64,000 bases of DNA from positions 335,101-399,100 of the forward strand of contig CAUYUJ010000925.1 of the NCBI GenBank assembly GCA_963575745.1. The letters run 5' to 3'. The first letter of the stretch is position 1. Each line of letters opens with the position of its first letter. Of the stretch, positions 30,647-42,765 are shown piece by piece. Under the pieces are notes generated by a model, which was not told where the DNA came from, ran no database searches, and saw nothing but the letters and a program-made list of their open reading frames with translations. A program made the position numbers and the translations under genes. This stretch comes from Prorocentrum cordatum (Eukaryota; Sar; Dinophyceae; Prorocentrales; Prorocentraceae).

Positions 30647-30671
30647 ATGATGATGATGCTGATGATGATGC

Positions 30672-30727
<56 letters not shown>
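30647..30727. repeat. (GAT)n microsatellite
   Basis: GATGAT triplets with two GCT interruptions. Confidence 0.9.
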
Positions 30728-31087
30728 GCGACGCTCCCGTTTGCGACCATGTCCGAGCCTCAACACACCAAGGCATCCACGGGCCACGGGTCATACCTAC
30801 CACGACGCCAACGCCATCGAATGCCAGACCGTCAAATACACCACCTACGACAGCGCCTCTACACTGACGTCTTCATGGAAAACAGCGCTCAACGGCGACG
30901 GCAACACCATCTTCAGCGACTTCATCGTCTACGCCGCTGGGCCCTGCCTTGACGGCCAACCCAATGGAGAGGGCACCGAAGACGACATTTCCTGGATATG
31001 AGCGGGGCCCTGTAGTGCCAAACGCTATGAATTACAGGGGGGCGCCGTGGAAACTAACTACCACGACTCCTGAGCGTATTCGAGCAG

Positions 31088-31960
31088 ATGAATGGGGAAT
31101 ATCAGCAGCAAGTGTTCCCAGCACTGGTACGGATCTTTGCAACATATGAATGGACTTGCGATGGCGTCAAGATCTGCCCGAGGAGCGTGACATGGATGGA
31201 ACTCTCGATCGACTTCGCGATCGCGACAGGCATCCTGCCCTGCTGGCCCAATGAAGGCTCAGAGAACGTCACTCTGAAGAGGATGGGCAGGTGCTTCCGT
31301 GCAACGGCGACACGCATGTCAGTTCTATGCTTCAATGCAAGCCGGAGCTTGCGCCAAGGGGAGCACCATGCAAAGCGGCGCGCTCTTTGGTACCTCTGTG
31401 CGTGCGATCTGCAATTGGTTTTCTGTGCCGTCCTCGCTTCCTGGTGCACGACGCTACCATGGCAGTGATCTCTAATACAACGATGCTTACCACTACTCGG
31501 TGCTTTTCAACAACTGTTGTGCCAGCGTGGGGGGCCGCGTCGCCGCCGCGTTGCCCCCCCCTCCCCCCCTCTAGGCTGGACTCCCCGCATTTAGCTGCTG
31601 CTCTGGAAGGATGAGCGCTGATTGCAGTGGCGGCCAGAGGCTCGCGACCTAGGACATACATTCCCATCTTGGCAGCTGCAGCAGCAACGATATGGACACA
31701 ACGAGAGAAGGCAGCGCTACCTGGGCTTCAAACGTCACCCGTTGCATGCCGAAGAGGAGCGACTTCTGCGCGACAAGGCGGCGGCCGAACGCGGCTTGCA
31801 CTTACTGGCGCCTGCTGCGTGGAACCAAGCACCACGACTCAAATGCACCGTCTGTGGGAGAGAAGTCTCGCGCCGACGATTCGCGACTTGAGCCCGAAGG
31901 ACACGCGCTGGACAAACGGCTTCATCTGCCAAGGCAGCGAGACGCCTCGCGCCTGACATC
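31088..31960 (+). pseudogene. Retroelement 3′ remnant
   Basis: SVTWMELSIDFAIATGILP (about 31184-31240) resembles a block that follows reverse transcriptase in dinoflagellate retroelements, as I recall them. Further on, KCTVCGREVSRRRFATW (about 31836-31890) resembles the short Cys-rich tail of such elements. The parts are in different phases with no intact ORF. Assignment rests on remembered family patterns and is tentative. Confidence 0.4.
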
Positions 31961-34900
31961 ATCAACAATCGAATTCGAAGTCATAATGCAATGACGAAGC
32001 CCAAAGGCCATCGCATTGACGAGGCGGGCGCACATGGGGGCATGAATTGCGCAAAACGCAAAGAGACGCGACCCATGAGACACGCCGGGGGCTTCATCTT
32101 CGCCTTATGCACGCACGAGTCCGCCGGCGCGTCTCTCTGCCCTGGTGGAGTTTTTTTACCGCGGCACCAAAACGGCCAACTGATCACGGTCAGGTCGGCC
32201 ACTGGCCCGAGGTGCGGAGGCAAGCGGGCGGGCTCCCTTCTATCGTCATCTACGTTGCAGTTCCTCGACTACGGCGAGCAGCGCTGCGTCAACTTCAATT
32301 TCAGCTCCTATGTCGGCGTCCTCCCCGTTCGTTGCAGAAGCGCCCCGCGGGGGAGATTCTGGCGGGTCGTCGGTGGCGATCGCGCTTGCCTCCTGACAGG
32401 GGGGGCCGGCGAATGGGCGGGCGGTGGGCGCTTGCTCTGAGGTGCACCGACCAACTGTTCTACGTCTACCTTTCGTCGGCCGGTTGGGCGCGCAGAAGCG
32501 TCTCATGAGGGGCGTCTGGCCAACTGTCGGCGGCGGCTGCGCTTGCCTTCTGCGCGCTCTGCTCTGCCCCCTCTTCGTTCGTTTCGGCGGCGTCCCGAGG
32601 GGGAGATTCCCGCGGATCGTCGGAGATGATCTCGCGTGCATCCCGACGGGGGGCATGGCTATGACGACACAGGCGCAGGCTGACTGGACTTGGGGCCTGT
32701 GGCGAATACTTAACGGGGCTGTCCAGATGCCCGAAGCCGTTTCATTTTCGTTGGTTATCTTCTCAGATCCATTTGTGTCTTCACGGCATAATGCCAATGT
32801 GAGCGCGATGGCTGCAACCCCCGTCGACGTCATTGTATTGACCTAACCATTCCATTTTTTGATTGCCTCGCCGCGAACGTGTTCAAGGAGAAATGCCCCA
32901 ATTCAGCCCCCTCAACAAGTCCTCGGGGAAGTCCGCCCACCGCGACGTCCAAAGGCCCCGGTCGGGCCCCCCCCCCGCGCTCTCCAGTTGGATCGCCGGC
33001 AGCCGATGCATCGCGCAGGGGCAGGTCTTCGCACCAAGCTTGCCAGGGAATCTCGCGCCATCAGGCGTTTGCGCAGCAAGGCCGGGCGGGCGCTCGACAT
33101 CGGTGCCGGCAAGGGTCGGGGGGCGCGCCGGCCTGGCCCTGCGCGGGGGCGCCGCGCGCCTGCCGCGCGGAGTCCCAGGCAGAGAGCCCGCCCGCTTCGT
33201 CGATGTCGGAGGCGTGGGCTCGAAGTCCTCTGTCTCGGCTCCCAATTATCCCTTCGCGCCATCCGCTGAATCAGCCCGATGCGATGCCACCCGTCGCGCA
33301 GGGACAATTCGCGGAACGCCGCGCGCCCATGCCGCGGGGTGCGTTTCCAGCTAGGTCTGCAAGGCTGGCCGCGAGGCCCGCGCAAGCTCCCCGGCCCGCG
33401 GCGGGGGCCAGCGGGTTTTCATGTCCGAGCCCGCGACGCCAGGCGCGCGCAGCTCGGCAGCGGGTGGGGCGGCGCGCGCCGCGTGCTGGGCCTTGCGTCT
33501 GGCCGTCGGTTCCTTGAGTGGCGGCTGCCGATTTCCTGCCGCCCCGGTGGGCGCGGGCGGGAGCGATGGCGTCCGCTAAATACTTCGCGCGCGCTGCCGT
33601 CTGCCACTAACAACCGGGCGAAGCCTTGCCGCATGCCGAGCGTGCCCAGGATGCGCGGAGACCGTGGATCCCATCAACGCAGAGCCACCTGCCCCATTGC
33701 GCCCGCAGGTCGAAGCTTCAGCCCGCCCCAATTGCCCGAGCGAAGTCGACGTAGCTGAGTGCCCCTCCAAGTAGACGGAGAAGTCGCACCAACGCATGCA
33801 TGTCTTGCTGAATCAACGCAGTCGGAAAAGGAAGAAAGTGCGCCGTGCAGGTCGACGTCGGTAAGAATCGCGCGACGCAGTGGATCGCGATCAGCGTGGG
33901 GGGAGCAGCCGGCCCCCTCAGGGGCAGCAGCCCTGTCCTTGCGCTTTGCCCACGGCCCCGCTCAAGGCGAACGGCTGGTAGCAGCCGGGTCAAGCCGCGG
34001 ACCATGGCCTGAGCTTGAGATTCGCCAACTTCCCCGTGGCGGCCATCGCGCGAGCGGGATAATTAATGCCAGGCCCCTCGAGAAGGGCGCCCCCGATGTC
34101 GTCCGCGCGAGCCCAGGGGAACTCCCCGATGGCGCCGTTCCAAGCCAGCGAGCAGGTCCTTCAACCAAAAAATGCGAAACGAAACAATTCCACTGTGCGG
34201 CCACCGGCGCGCCCCGCCGCAATGACCAACGTATACAACGAGCGAGTGGGTGCGTCATCGCTGTCGGAAGCCGCGACCCTTCCAGCGCCGCGAACAGAAT
34301 CCCTTGTCCCAAATTTGGGGATGCATGGCCAGAGTCCATGGCAACGCGCAGTTGGTGTCTACCTTGTAAATTAAGTTGCAGGGAGGCGGCCCGTGCCAGC
34401 ATGTCAAGCTGCAAGATGTGAGGTGTGAGCTGCGGTGTGAGCTGCCGTCGGGCATTCAAGCTGCGCTGCGCCGACGACATAGTCTGTTGGACAATGAGGG
34501 CGGACGCCGTGTTCAAAGTTGCGGAGATCACCTTCGAGTCCGTGTTCTGCAGTCCCAAGGTGCGAACTGTATCGGCTGCAGTGCGCGACCCACCACTACC
34601 CCCATCCGGCTCGTAGCTCCCCTTACGGAGGAATGCTTGTAGCGTGGCCCCAGGAAGGAGACAACTATCTGCTGGCCGTCAACCATCCATCTGCAAGCTT
34701 GCCAGAGCACTGTGGCACCGTACTCGTGTGCCGCCCAAACAGCGCATGGGAAGACCGTCTACTCCTGGGGCCGCCCAGATGTGGCAAACTTCTCCGCCAC
34801 CTTATTGGACATCTCCTTCGGCGGGGGCTGGAAGCTGCCGGAATCGCCCCGCTTCGTGGACTTCGCAATGCAAGCGGCGACCGTGCTGACGGGGTAGCGC

Positions 34901-35285
34901 GGCGGACTTGCAGAGGCAGGAGCCTGATAGTCCGTCGAAGCTTTCAGCTTCTCGGCACGGTGAAAGCATTGGATAAGGAACAATTGGATAAGGAATACAG
35001 GGTCTCGGAGCTGGTGGAACACCAATCGTGGATTGGCCATGGATGTCACCGCCGACCTCATCAGATAAGTAGTCCTCCAGGGCCTGACGTCCCCTGGGCA
35101 CATTCCTGCACGAACGCCCCCACCCTAGCTGGGATGAAGAACTGCCCTCCAACTTTGATCGCGCGCGTGGCCGAACGCTCGGCGGAGGGCTACCACAACC
35201 GTGCTGGCCGCTTGGCCACCAGAAGGACACCAGGCGGAGGACGGCTGCGACGGAGGTACTTAACGAACATCTTGAGCCAAAACGT
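31960..35285. other. GC-rich unique sequence, no gene assigned
   Basis: Many overlapping frames exist on both strands, as expected in high-GC DNA. None keeps a recognisable domain. GAGCGC- and CGGCG-rich parts at 32860-33760 could be decayed retroelement, but I could not show catalytic motifs. Confidence 0.4.
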
Positions 35286-35460
35286 CCACAGGAGGAGGAA
35301 AAGGAGGAGGAAAAGGAGGAGGAGGACGAGGAAGAGGAGGAGGAGGAGGAGGAGGAGGAGGAGGAAGAGGAGGAGGAGGAGGAGGAGGAGGAGCAGGAGG
35401 TGGAGGAGGAGGATGAGGCGGAAGAGGAGGAGGAGGAGCAGGAGGAGGACGACGACGATG
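35285..35460. repeat. (GGA)n array
   Basis: GAGGAGGAGG triplets on the plus strand with few interruptions. Confidence 0.9.
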
Positions 35461-35469
35461 ACGGCGGGG

Positions 35470-36150
35470 ACGAGGAGACGGCCGAGGAGGGAAGGGGTGA
35501 ACCCTGGTGGTGGCAGCGCAGTGGCACCCTCGCCTCCGCCCGCAGCAGGGCCCCGGCCCACAGCGCCATGGCCCACAGCCCGCCCGGCTCGAAGGCGCCT
35601 GAGGCGCGCCGTGCCTCCCTCGCTCTATCTCGCCTCTCCTCTGCCCCTGCCGAGGGCTCTCCCCCCCCCCTCTCCCCCCTCCCTGTCTTTCTCCCTCATG
35701 GCGTTTCACTGAGAGGCTCTGGTGGGAGTAATCACCGAAGAACCCCACAGGGGGTAATTACGTGGAGCCCTGGACCGCACAGTGCGACACGGTCTGGCGG
35801 CGGTTTTGCTTCGGACTTCCGCACCATTCGCTCAATAATCATGTTCTCGCCTCAACAATGCTGGCGACATTGCTGGTCCGGACGGCCACGACTTCTGGTT
35901 CAAAAATACTGAAATGCACATGGCGGTGTCCTCAGCGGTCCGGCGGCGGTTCCGCTTAAGACTTCCTTGCGATTCTGTGAGGAATCGTGCTTTCGCCGGA
36001 ATGCCCGCTACCACAAGTGGGACAAAGAACCCGAGACCACCTGGTCCGACAGCCGCTTCGCCTGAAGCTTCCTCTCAATTTATTCAGGACCCCTGCTCTC
36101 GCCTTTCTGCCGGCTGCATTTTTTTTCTGACGGCAACGATCCCGCAAATC
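35470..36150. other. No gene assigned
   Basis: Mixed sequence. GGTCTGGCGGCGGTTTTGCTT near 35790 and the similar GGTCCGGCGGCGGTTCCGCTT near 35938, each followed by ACTTCC, form a diverged direct repeat of roughly 150 bp. Confidence 0.45.
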
Positions 36151-37270
36151 GTACAGGCCGCACACATCCAAGAGGCCGCACTGGCCGTACATGTTCCAGA
36201 GGTTCCACATGTCCAAAGGTCTCACGGGTCCAAAGGCTCCAACAGGTCCCACAGGCCCCACAGATCTCACGGTCCTGCAGGTTCCACAGGTCCCACAGGC
36301 CCCATAGGCCACTGACATTCCACAAGTCCCAAAGGTCGTGGAGGCCGCACAAGTCCCTTCAAGTTCCACAGGTTCCACAAGTCCCTCCAGGTCCCACGTG
36401 TCCTACAAAAACCCCATGTTCCACAGGTTCCACAAGTCCCACAGGACCCACATGTCTCACAGGTCTCGCAGGTCCCACAGGTCCCAGAGGTCCTGCAGGT
36501 CCCAGAGGTGTCGTAGGTCTCACAGGTCCCACAGGCCACAGGGGTCCCCCAGGTTCTACAGGTGCTACAAGTCCTGCAGTTCCCACAGGTCGGACAGCGG
36601 GTCCACAGTTCTCACCCGCCCCATCGGTCCCACAGGTCCCACGAAGTCCCAAAGGTCCCACACGTGCAAGAGGTCACACAGGTCGCATAACTCCACAGAT
36701 CCGACAGGCCTTATAGGTCCCGCAGGTTTCGTAGGTCTCCCAGGTCCCGCAGGTCCCGCACGTCCCACAGGTGTCGCAAGTCGTATAAAGTCCCATGAGC
36801 TACAGAGGTCGCCCGGGCCCCACAGACTCCACAGGTCCCACAGGTCCCACAAGTGGCTCAGTCCCACGAAATCCAGAAGTTTCACAAGTCCCACCAAGTC
36901 CCGCAGGTCCCAGAGGTCCCAGAGGTCCCAGAGGTCCCAGAGGTCCCACAAGTCGCACAAGCCCACAATTCCCGCAGGCCCCACATGTCCCACAAGTCAC
37001 ACGGGCTCCACAGGTCCCGCAGGACGTACAGGCCGCACAGGCCGCTCAGGTCCCACAGCTGTCAGAAGTCCCACGAGCTCCACACGTTCCACAAACCCCA
37101 CCACATCCCACAGGTTTCACGGGCCCCACAGGTCCCAGAGGTCCCAGAGGTCAGGGAAGTCCCACAGGTCGCACAAGTCCCACAGGTCGCACAAGTCCCA
37201 CGGGCCCTACAAGTCCCACATGCCCCACGGGTCCCACGGGTCCCAAAGGTCGCACAGGTCCCAGGCTCGG
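36150..37270. repeat. CCACAGGTC minisatellite (collagen-like translation)
   Basis: About 1.1 kb of a 9-bp unit, CCACAGGTC or CCAGAGGTC, often in 15-18 bp pairs. One plus frame reads [10 protein letters not shown]-like and another SHRSHRSH-like, while the minus strand reads GTCGTC or LWDLWD. Every phase is open because the unit is 9 bp with no stop, so coding cannot be inferred. Confidence 0.85.
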
Positions 37271-37749
37271 GTTCGGGGGACCCGGGTTGGCCAAACGGGG
37301 CCGTCAGGAAAATGACGATCCGAAATTTGACGCGAGCTCCGACTGCAAACATCCCACGGGAAACTGGGCCGTCAAACTTCTGGACGGGCCCGTCAAAAAG
37401 CGTCGGCAAACCCCAATCCTGGTGAACTCGAGTCTTACGTTTCCGGACGATTGTGGGCTGTCGGGCAGCCCAATTGTGGGGCCGAAGGTCGCCATCGTGG
37501 CTTCCGCCCCCGCCACCCGGCCGAGACTTTCCAGGCATGCGACATTCTGCTTTTTTCAACGCGTAGTCACTGGACATCCCGATCCTTCCCCCGGGCCCGG
37601 CGAGGGCCCCCTGAGGCCGAGAATTGCGAAAAACCTCCCGTCGTGATTTTCGTTCACGCCGCGATGATGTCTGGGCCGGCAGACTGGATCGCCCGAGGTC
37701 CTCGGCGGACCGACCGACCGACCTCCTCGGCCCCTTGGCTAGAGGCCTC

Positions 37750-37974
37750 CTAGATGGGGTCGGAGTAGATGGGGTCGGAGGGTCGCGCCGCATCGCCGAT
37801 ACATCGGCGATGCATCGGCGATGCATCGGCGATGCACCAGCGATGCATCGTCGACGTGGGCTATGCATCGGCGACGTCGACGTGAAGCAAATCGGACTCC
37901 GCATCGAGCCGCATCGGCGATGCATCGGCGATGCGGAGCGATCCTCTGACCCCATCTACTCCGACCCCATCTAG
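37750..37974. mobile_element. 225-bp foldback element with internal GCATCGGCGAT repeats
   Basis: The ends are inverted: CTAGATGGGGTCGGAGTAGA at 37750 and its reverse complement ending at 37974; each arm holds the 15-bp unit AGATGGGGTCGGAGT twice. GAGGCCTC/GAGGCCTA flank it (8 bp, 7 identical), though these are also part of an extended palindrome. Inside are several tandem 11-bp CATCGGCGATG units. Confidence 0.75.
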
Positions 37975-37979
37975 GAGGC

Positions 37980-39300
37980 CTAGATTGGCGGGGGTCTCTC
38001 GACGCCCTCCTCTCTGTTTGTGCCCCTGGGGGCCGCGAGGGCCCGCAGCGGCGGCCCCGGGCTGCCAAGCTCGCACGCCGTGCGCTGACCGTGGGCTGCC
38101 GATCCCCAGTTCCTTCCCTGTCCTTCCCTCCCCCCCGCCTCCTCTTCCATTCTCCCTCGCTGTTCTTCCCTTCCCAGTTCCTTCCCTGCTCTTCCCTCCC
38201 CCCCGCCTCCTCTTCCATCCTCCCCTCCTCCCTCCTCCATCGCTCCTCTGTCGTCCTCCCTCCTGCCTCCCTCGTCCTCGAGTCCGCGCTCCGTCATCCT
38301 TCCGCCCTCTTCCTCTCTCCTCTCTATCCTGCTTTCCTCCGTCCTCCGTCCCCCTCCACCCCTGCCTCCCACCCTCCGCCTCTGTGTCTGCGGAGCCGCA
38401 ATCTTTGCTGGGATGGGAGTTTGCGAACTTTGGGCCCGTCTGCCCGCAGCGCCTCCTCTAACGCCAGTGCCCTGGCGATGGGAGCACAAGCGCTGCCACC
38501 GCAACAAGAAGTGCCGCCCGTAACTCTGGGCGCGGTCTACCATGCCATCTGCACGAGCGCGTACCCACAGCCTGCGTAACTCGAGCGGCATAGGCGAAAG
38601 GGTGTCTCGACTCTCCCCTCCTGTGTGGCCAGCAGGGTGGACGCCACTAGTGTCCAATGTGGGAGAGAATGCTCGGCACCAGGGCCTGCACTACCCTCGC
38701 AAACGCCTGCACGCATGCTGGAACCTGTTGTGTGGGAATGCGGGTGAAGAGCCGTGGCACTTACCGAAACTTCGAAATCCTCGCAGAACGAATCATGAAT
38801 GTGGACGACCCTCGCTTCAAATTCGAAGCAGCTATGATAACGGAAAGCTTAACGCCAAACGCTGCAACCTTTTCAAAGCTGCTGGGCTCGACGCCTGGAT
38901 GCTCGACTACGCTACGAGCTTGGGGCCTGCATTGCCGCACAGTTTGGGCATACGTTCGTTCAGCCGTTTCTCCAGATGTTCTCCCTCTGAACTTTTATTT
39001 CCTCCTTCTCCCCCCTCCTCTTTCGATATCCTTCCTCACTTAGTCTCCATCCTCGCTCATCCTCCATCCTCCTCCTCCTTATCCTCCTCCTCATCCTCCT
39101 CCCCTCTTCCCTCCATCCCTCGTCCCTCGCCGCTTCGCGCCATCCCTCTTCCTCTCTCCCCCACCTCCTCCTTTCTAGTTTCTCTTTGCCTCTCCATTCA
39201 GCTCTCCCTCTCTTCCTCATCGGTCCTCCCTGCGCCCTCATCTGAAACCAGGGAATTGAATTTCCAAGGCGCCCTCGAAATCGCCCTCACTCCAGTCCAG
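37980..39300. other. CT-rich tracts and unassigned frame
   Basis: 38100-38390 and 38990-39230 are CCTCC/CTTCC-rich. Between them a plus-strand frame (38542 to about 38990) has mixed composition (ARHQGLHYPRKRLHACWN) but no recognised domain. Confidence 0.4.
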
Positions 39301-39339
39301 GCCTTGCCTCTTACACTGAAGAGCCTAGACCTTGGGACA

Positions 39340-39535
39340 TTCGCGCTCCTGGGAAGACCAAGAGGTACCGATACCCCGGACCCCTCCCGGGGTCCGTTCT
39401 GATCAGGATTTTGAAGCGAATTCAGCGGTGGCGACGAGGGCCTCTCAGGAGGCCAAACAAAAGGGAAAAACGGCGAAGGGATAGAGGTATGGCTACCTTT
39501 CCCTCCTCGGAGTTCCTCCTCCCGCACCCCTGGGA
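39340..39535. repeat. Dispersed repeat (second copy 49030-49200)
   Basis: Both copies contain AGTACCGATACC or AGGTACCGATACC, GGCGACGAGGGCCTC, CAGGAGGCC and a final GGTATGG.....CCTTYCCC in the same order and spacing. Confidence 0.65.
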
Positions 39536-39769
39536 AGAGAGCCTGTCACTGAGCCGAGGGTGACCACGTTGGGACGAAGCTCCACGGCGCGCAGGTGTCG
39601 CAGCAGGGCCAGTGCGTGCAGCCACCGCTCGTCCTACCAACGGGCTTCAGCACACCCGCTCGCTGCGCATACCAGCTGTCCCTCCTACAGTCAACCCCGT
39701 ATATCGGCGGAGAGCCTGGGGGGGAAGTGAGAAGGAGAATAAAACAAGGCTAGGATCGGGATAAATCGC

Positions 39770-40060
39770 TCCAGAGCGTTCCGGAGCGCTCTTAGAGCGT
39801 TCCGGAACGCTCTGGAGCGGCCGCGGCGCCCAATACATCCTCCAAACCCGCCGATTCTCAGAGATTTCGAGTTATCCCGATCCGATTTTGTCCCGATCTT
39901 CGCATCGTTTTAGAGAAGGCCTTCTCAGAAGGCTCGGAAGTCCCCCGGCCTTCTGAGAAGCTTTCCGAGCCTTCCCCGAAGACAAAGAAAACTTCTCGGA
40001 AGGCGCGAGGGCTCCTGAGAAGTCCCGCCGCCTTCTGAGAGGGCCTTCTCCCCCTCACTT
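39770..40060. repeat. Palindromic GGAGCGTTCCGGAGCGCTC and CTTCTCAGAAGGC repeats
   Basis: 39770-39826 is a set of overlapping near-perfect palindromes built on GAGCG/CGCTC. 39905-40060 belongs to the CTTCTCAGAAGGC family also seen at 18.3-19.3 kb and 44.85 kb. Confidence 0.65.
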
Positions 40061-40436
40061 CCCCCCCCACCCGCCGCCGAGCGTAACAGAGATGCGCGGC
40101 AAAGAGGCAAGGGCCCTGGAAAGGCCATGCCGGCACTTTGCGAGCGGGGCGTGGCCAACGAAAGCGGCCAAGGATGGGCCGAGGGGGAAGGATGCAAGGG
40201 TACTCCAGATTTCGTAATAAAGGGAGGGGGGCCTCATTTCGGGGGGGGTCTCTTCCAGGCTATCTTGGAGGGCCTGGGGGGTCTGGGGACGATGTTTCGG
40301 AGGGCTCTCCCACGGGAAGGTCTGAAATGGCTTGTCTTGGAGGGTCCAGACCCCCTCCCTTTTATTAAGAAATCTGGGGTAACCTTGGAAAGTCGCGCAT
40401 CCTTACTGTGCGGGCTGGCTGTATGCACCCGCTGCA

Positions 40437-40590
40437 CGCAGGAGTGACCCTAGGCAGGAGTGACAACTGGTGCGTGGCGTCCGGGCGAGGTCGGAGGCCA
40501 AATCCAAGCGCGCCAGCCAGTGCCCGGTGGGCCCCTCTGGCCCGCACCAAAGGTCGCTCTGGTGAAGGGCCACTCTTACACGTCGGTCGG
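40437..40590. repeat. Dispersed repeat (partner of 19498-19690)
   Basis: Shares ordered words with the 19.5-kb copy, including ACGCAGGAGTGACC at its start. Confidence 0.5.
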
Positions 40591-40904
40591 AAGAAGTAGG
40601 TAAAATCATGAAGTGGGAAAGGCGGATCACGCAGCAAAAGCATACAAGTAGGAAGGCGCTTGAAGCAGATTGGGATCTAGGAGTCCAGAAAGATGTACTG
40701 TGAACGACCTGCGTGTACGCGTGGCCGGCTGCCGCTCGCCCTCTTCAGAGGTCCTGCTTGAAGAAACATATAGAAAGACGTCCGCTCGGAATCCCTGACG
40801 GCGAGCCTGTCTGCGAGAATGCCTGGTCATGGGCGAGGAGGATACTAGAGAAGATGTGGATGGTTCAATCTAACAGCCCCAGAGAGACACGGGTTACTTT
40901 TTCG

Positions 40905-41045
40905 AAGGTCCGCGCGAATTTCGTGGGCGGGCGTGGGATCCCCCTCCCGATGGCCCTTCGCGGAGCACGCCGAAGGCGCGCCGCCAGGGTTGCTGGGGAG
41001 ACGGGTCCAGCGCCTACCAAAGAGATCCGCGCGGACCACTGGACG
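40905..41045. mobile_element. MITE family A copy (diverged)
   Basis: Inverted arms GGTCCGCGCGAATTTCG (40907) and GATCCGCGCGGACC (to about 41038) enclose GCGCCGCCAGGGTTGCTGGG and GGTCCAGCGCC. The core words match the element at 271-469. No convincing target duplication is visible. Confidence 0.6.
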
Positions 41046-41548
41046 TTGTGTGGTGTGTGATCTGCCCGTCTTCTCTGAAACAGGGACCTGACTGCCAGGC
41101 GCTCGAGAAGCGCAGAAAAGGACTTGCCTGCTCGAGAACGGCGAAAATATTGCTGCCGTCCGCTGGGTGCGGCTGCTGGAGCATGCCTCGGCCCCCTCCG
41201 AGCCGCCTGCGGCTCTTGGAGGGATAGGCCGATGGCAAGACAAGCTGCACCATCCCCGAACCCCGTGCGTCGCGAACAACAAATACGGCAAACAACTTGA
41301 CAACTTGCCGTCGGGGGGCCGCTTTCGGACCCCTGGGCCTGCAAACGCCTAGCCTTGGCGAAAAGAACCCGTCCCAAGGATGATGTATGTGGCTGCAAGA
41401 TCACGTCGTGAAATGAGCACGACATCTACGGCAGGCTCGTGTCGTGTAGACCCCAGCGCTGGTTCCTGACACCGCGAGAAGCGTTCAATCTTGAACGATC
41501 GGTAATTTACCAAAACGTCGGATCGTTAAACATCGATCGATTCTTGGT

Positions 41549-41582
41549 CGCCGGCGGCGTTCAATCTTGAACGCCGCCGGCG
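41549..41582. repeat. Perfect 16-bp hairpin with 2-nt spacer
   Basis: CGCCGGCGGCGTTCAA, TC, TTGAACGCCGCCGGCG. GTTCAATCTTGAAC also occurs alone about 60 bp upstream (41486). Confidence 0.9.
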
Positions 41583-42008
41583 GGGTCGCCACCAGTCGGC
41601 ACGACGAGAACCTACTGTAAGGTCTTGGATCCTTTCCTGCCCATGGCAGCCCCTCCCCTGGACTGCTCGAACGGCCCGCGTGGAAGACAGTCTGGGCCAC
41701 TGGAAAATACAAACAACAAAACACCAGGATATGCCACCCCCAAACAACGCCAACCCCAAGCATCCGACGTCGTTATTTTTTGTGTGTTTCCACACCGTGG
41801 CTCCGAGGGGCTTTTAATTCAGAATTCGCCGGCCCAACGGGCCAGAGGCGCGCTAAGATCTCTGGTAACTGGTTAACAATATTTCTAGTTCGCGCGCGCG
41901 GGGCGGCCCTTGGGGGTCCCCGGGCGAAAAGTACCCCGGGCAAGTCCCGGGAGGAGACCCCGGGCCGGGCAATTTTACGGCAAAGTACCCCGGGCAATTG
42001 TGTTTCCA

Positions 42009-42346
42009 AAGCTTTTATACAATTTAGAAACACTGTGGCTTTTAAAAGCAGACAAAAAGATATTAGACAGTTTCAATGCGCAATGTCTCAGGCGTATTTG
42101 CCGCATTCCACATTCATATCTGTGTCTAACGACCAAGTTTTGAACACATGTCGAGCCCGCCCTCTCAGTGAGGCGCTTTGTGAGAGACAGACTTCGCTAT
42201 ACAACAAGATCGCAGGGTTGTCACAAGACCACCCGCTGCGAGTTCTCACCTGCAAGCCCGGATCATATTTACCTCGGGTCTGGGACCAATGCCGGAAGAG
42301 AGGCAGACCGAAGCAACATTGGGCTTCGTGTGTTTACAAGCTTCTG
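42009..42346 (+). pseudogene. LINE reverse transcriptase C-terminal fragment
   Basis: LLYNLETLWLLKADKKILDS and FNAQCLRRICRIPHSYLC in one phase, then, after a phase change near 42120, RQTSLYNKIAGLSQDHPLR and CRKRGRPKQHWASCVYKLL. This is the region downstream of the reverse transcriptase in CR1/L2/R1-like elements, including the RRGRP..W segment. About 112 residues remain; no catalytic part is present. 5′ truncation is typical of LINEs. Confidence 0.75.
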
Positions 42347-42555
42347 CCACAACAGTGGTCCTGAGGTGGTCCCTCCCCCCCTTCTTCGTTCCCTCCTCCC
42401 TCCGCCCCCTCCCTTCCTCCCCCTCCTCCCGCGTGGCGCCGATACGTTTGCAGGTGAATTCGTATCCTTCTCACTGCCCGCATTTCTCTGCCACACGCAT
42501 AACTTTTTATCTTGCCAATGCGCCGTCTGTGCGCCAGGCTTGACTGACTGGCCTC

Positions 42556-42765
42556 ACGAGGATCGTGGCCTCCGAGGGGGGAGCCGCAATCGACTACCCC
42601 CCCTCCCGCCCCAAGAGGCCCACAAGAGCCCCCCAAGAGGTCCTGGGGGCCCCCAAGACGCCGCCAAGGAGCCCCAAGAGACTCCCAAGAGGTCCCCAAG
42701 AGGCCCCCAAGAGGCCCTAAAGAGGGCTCCAGGGCCGGCGGAATGAGCGAAGCGATTAGATAATT
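42556..42765. repeat. Dispersed CCAAGAGGCC-type repeat (partner of 19985-20205)
   Basis: Nearly the same order of words as the 19.99-kb copy, with a 20-bp C-rich insertion after GACTACCC. Confidence 0.8.

Noticed and set aside
34425-34616. CADDIVCW resembling reverse transcriptase motif C
   Set aside because: No motif A or B in any phase upstream and no hydrophobic strand before it.
36338-37315. Ser-His-Arg repeat protein on the plus strand
   Set aside because: A second phase of the same 9-bp array as the collagen-like frame; there is no reason to prefer it.
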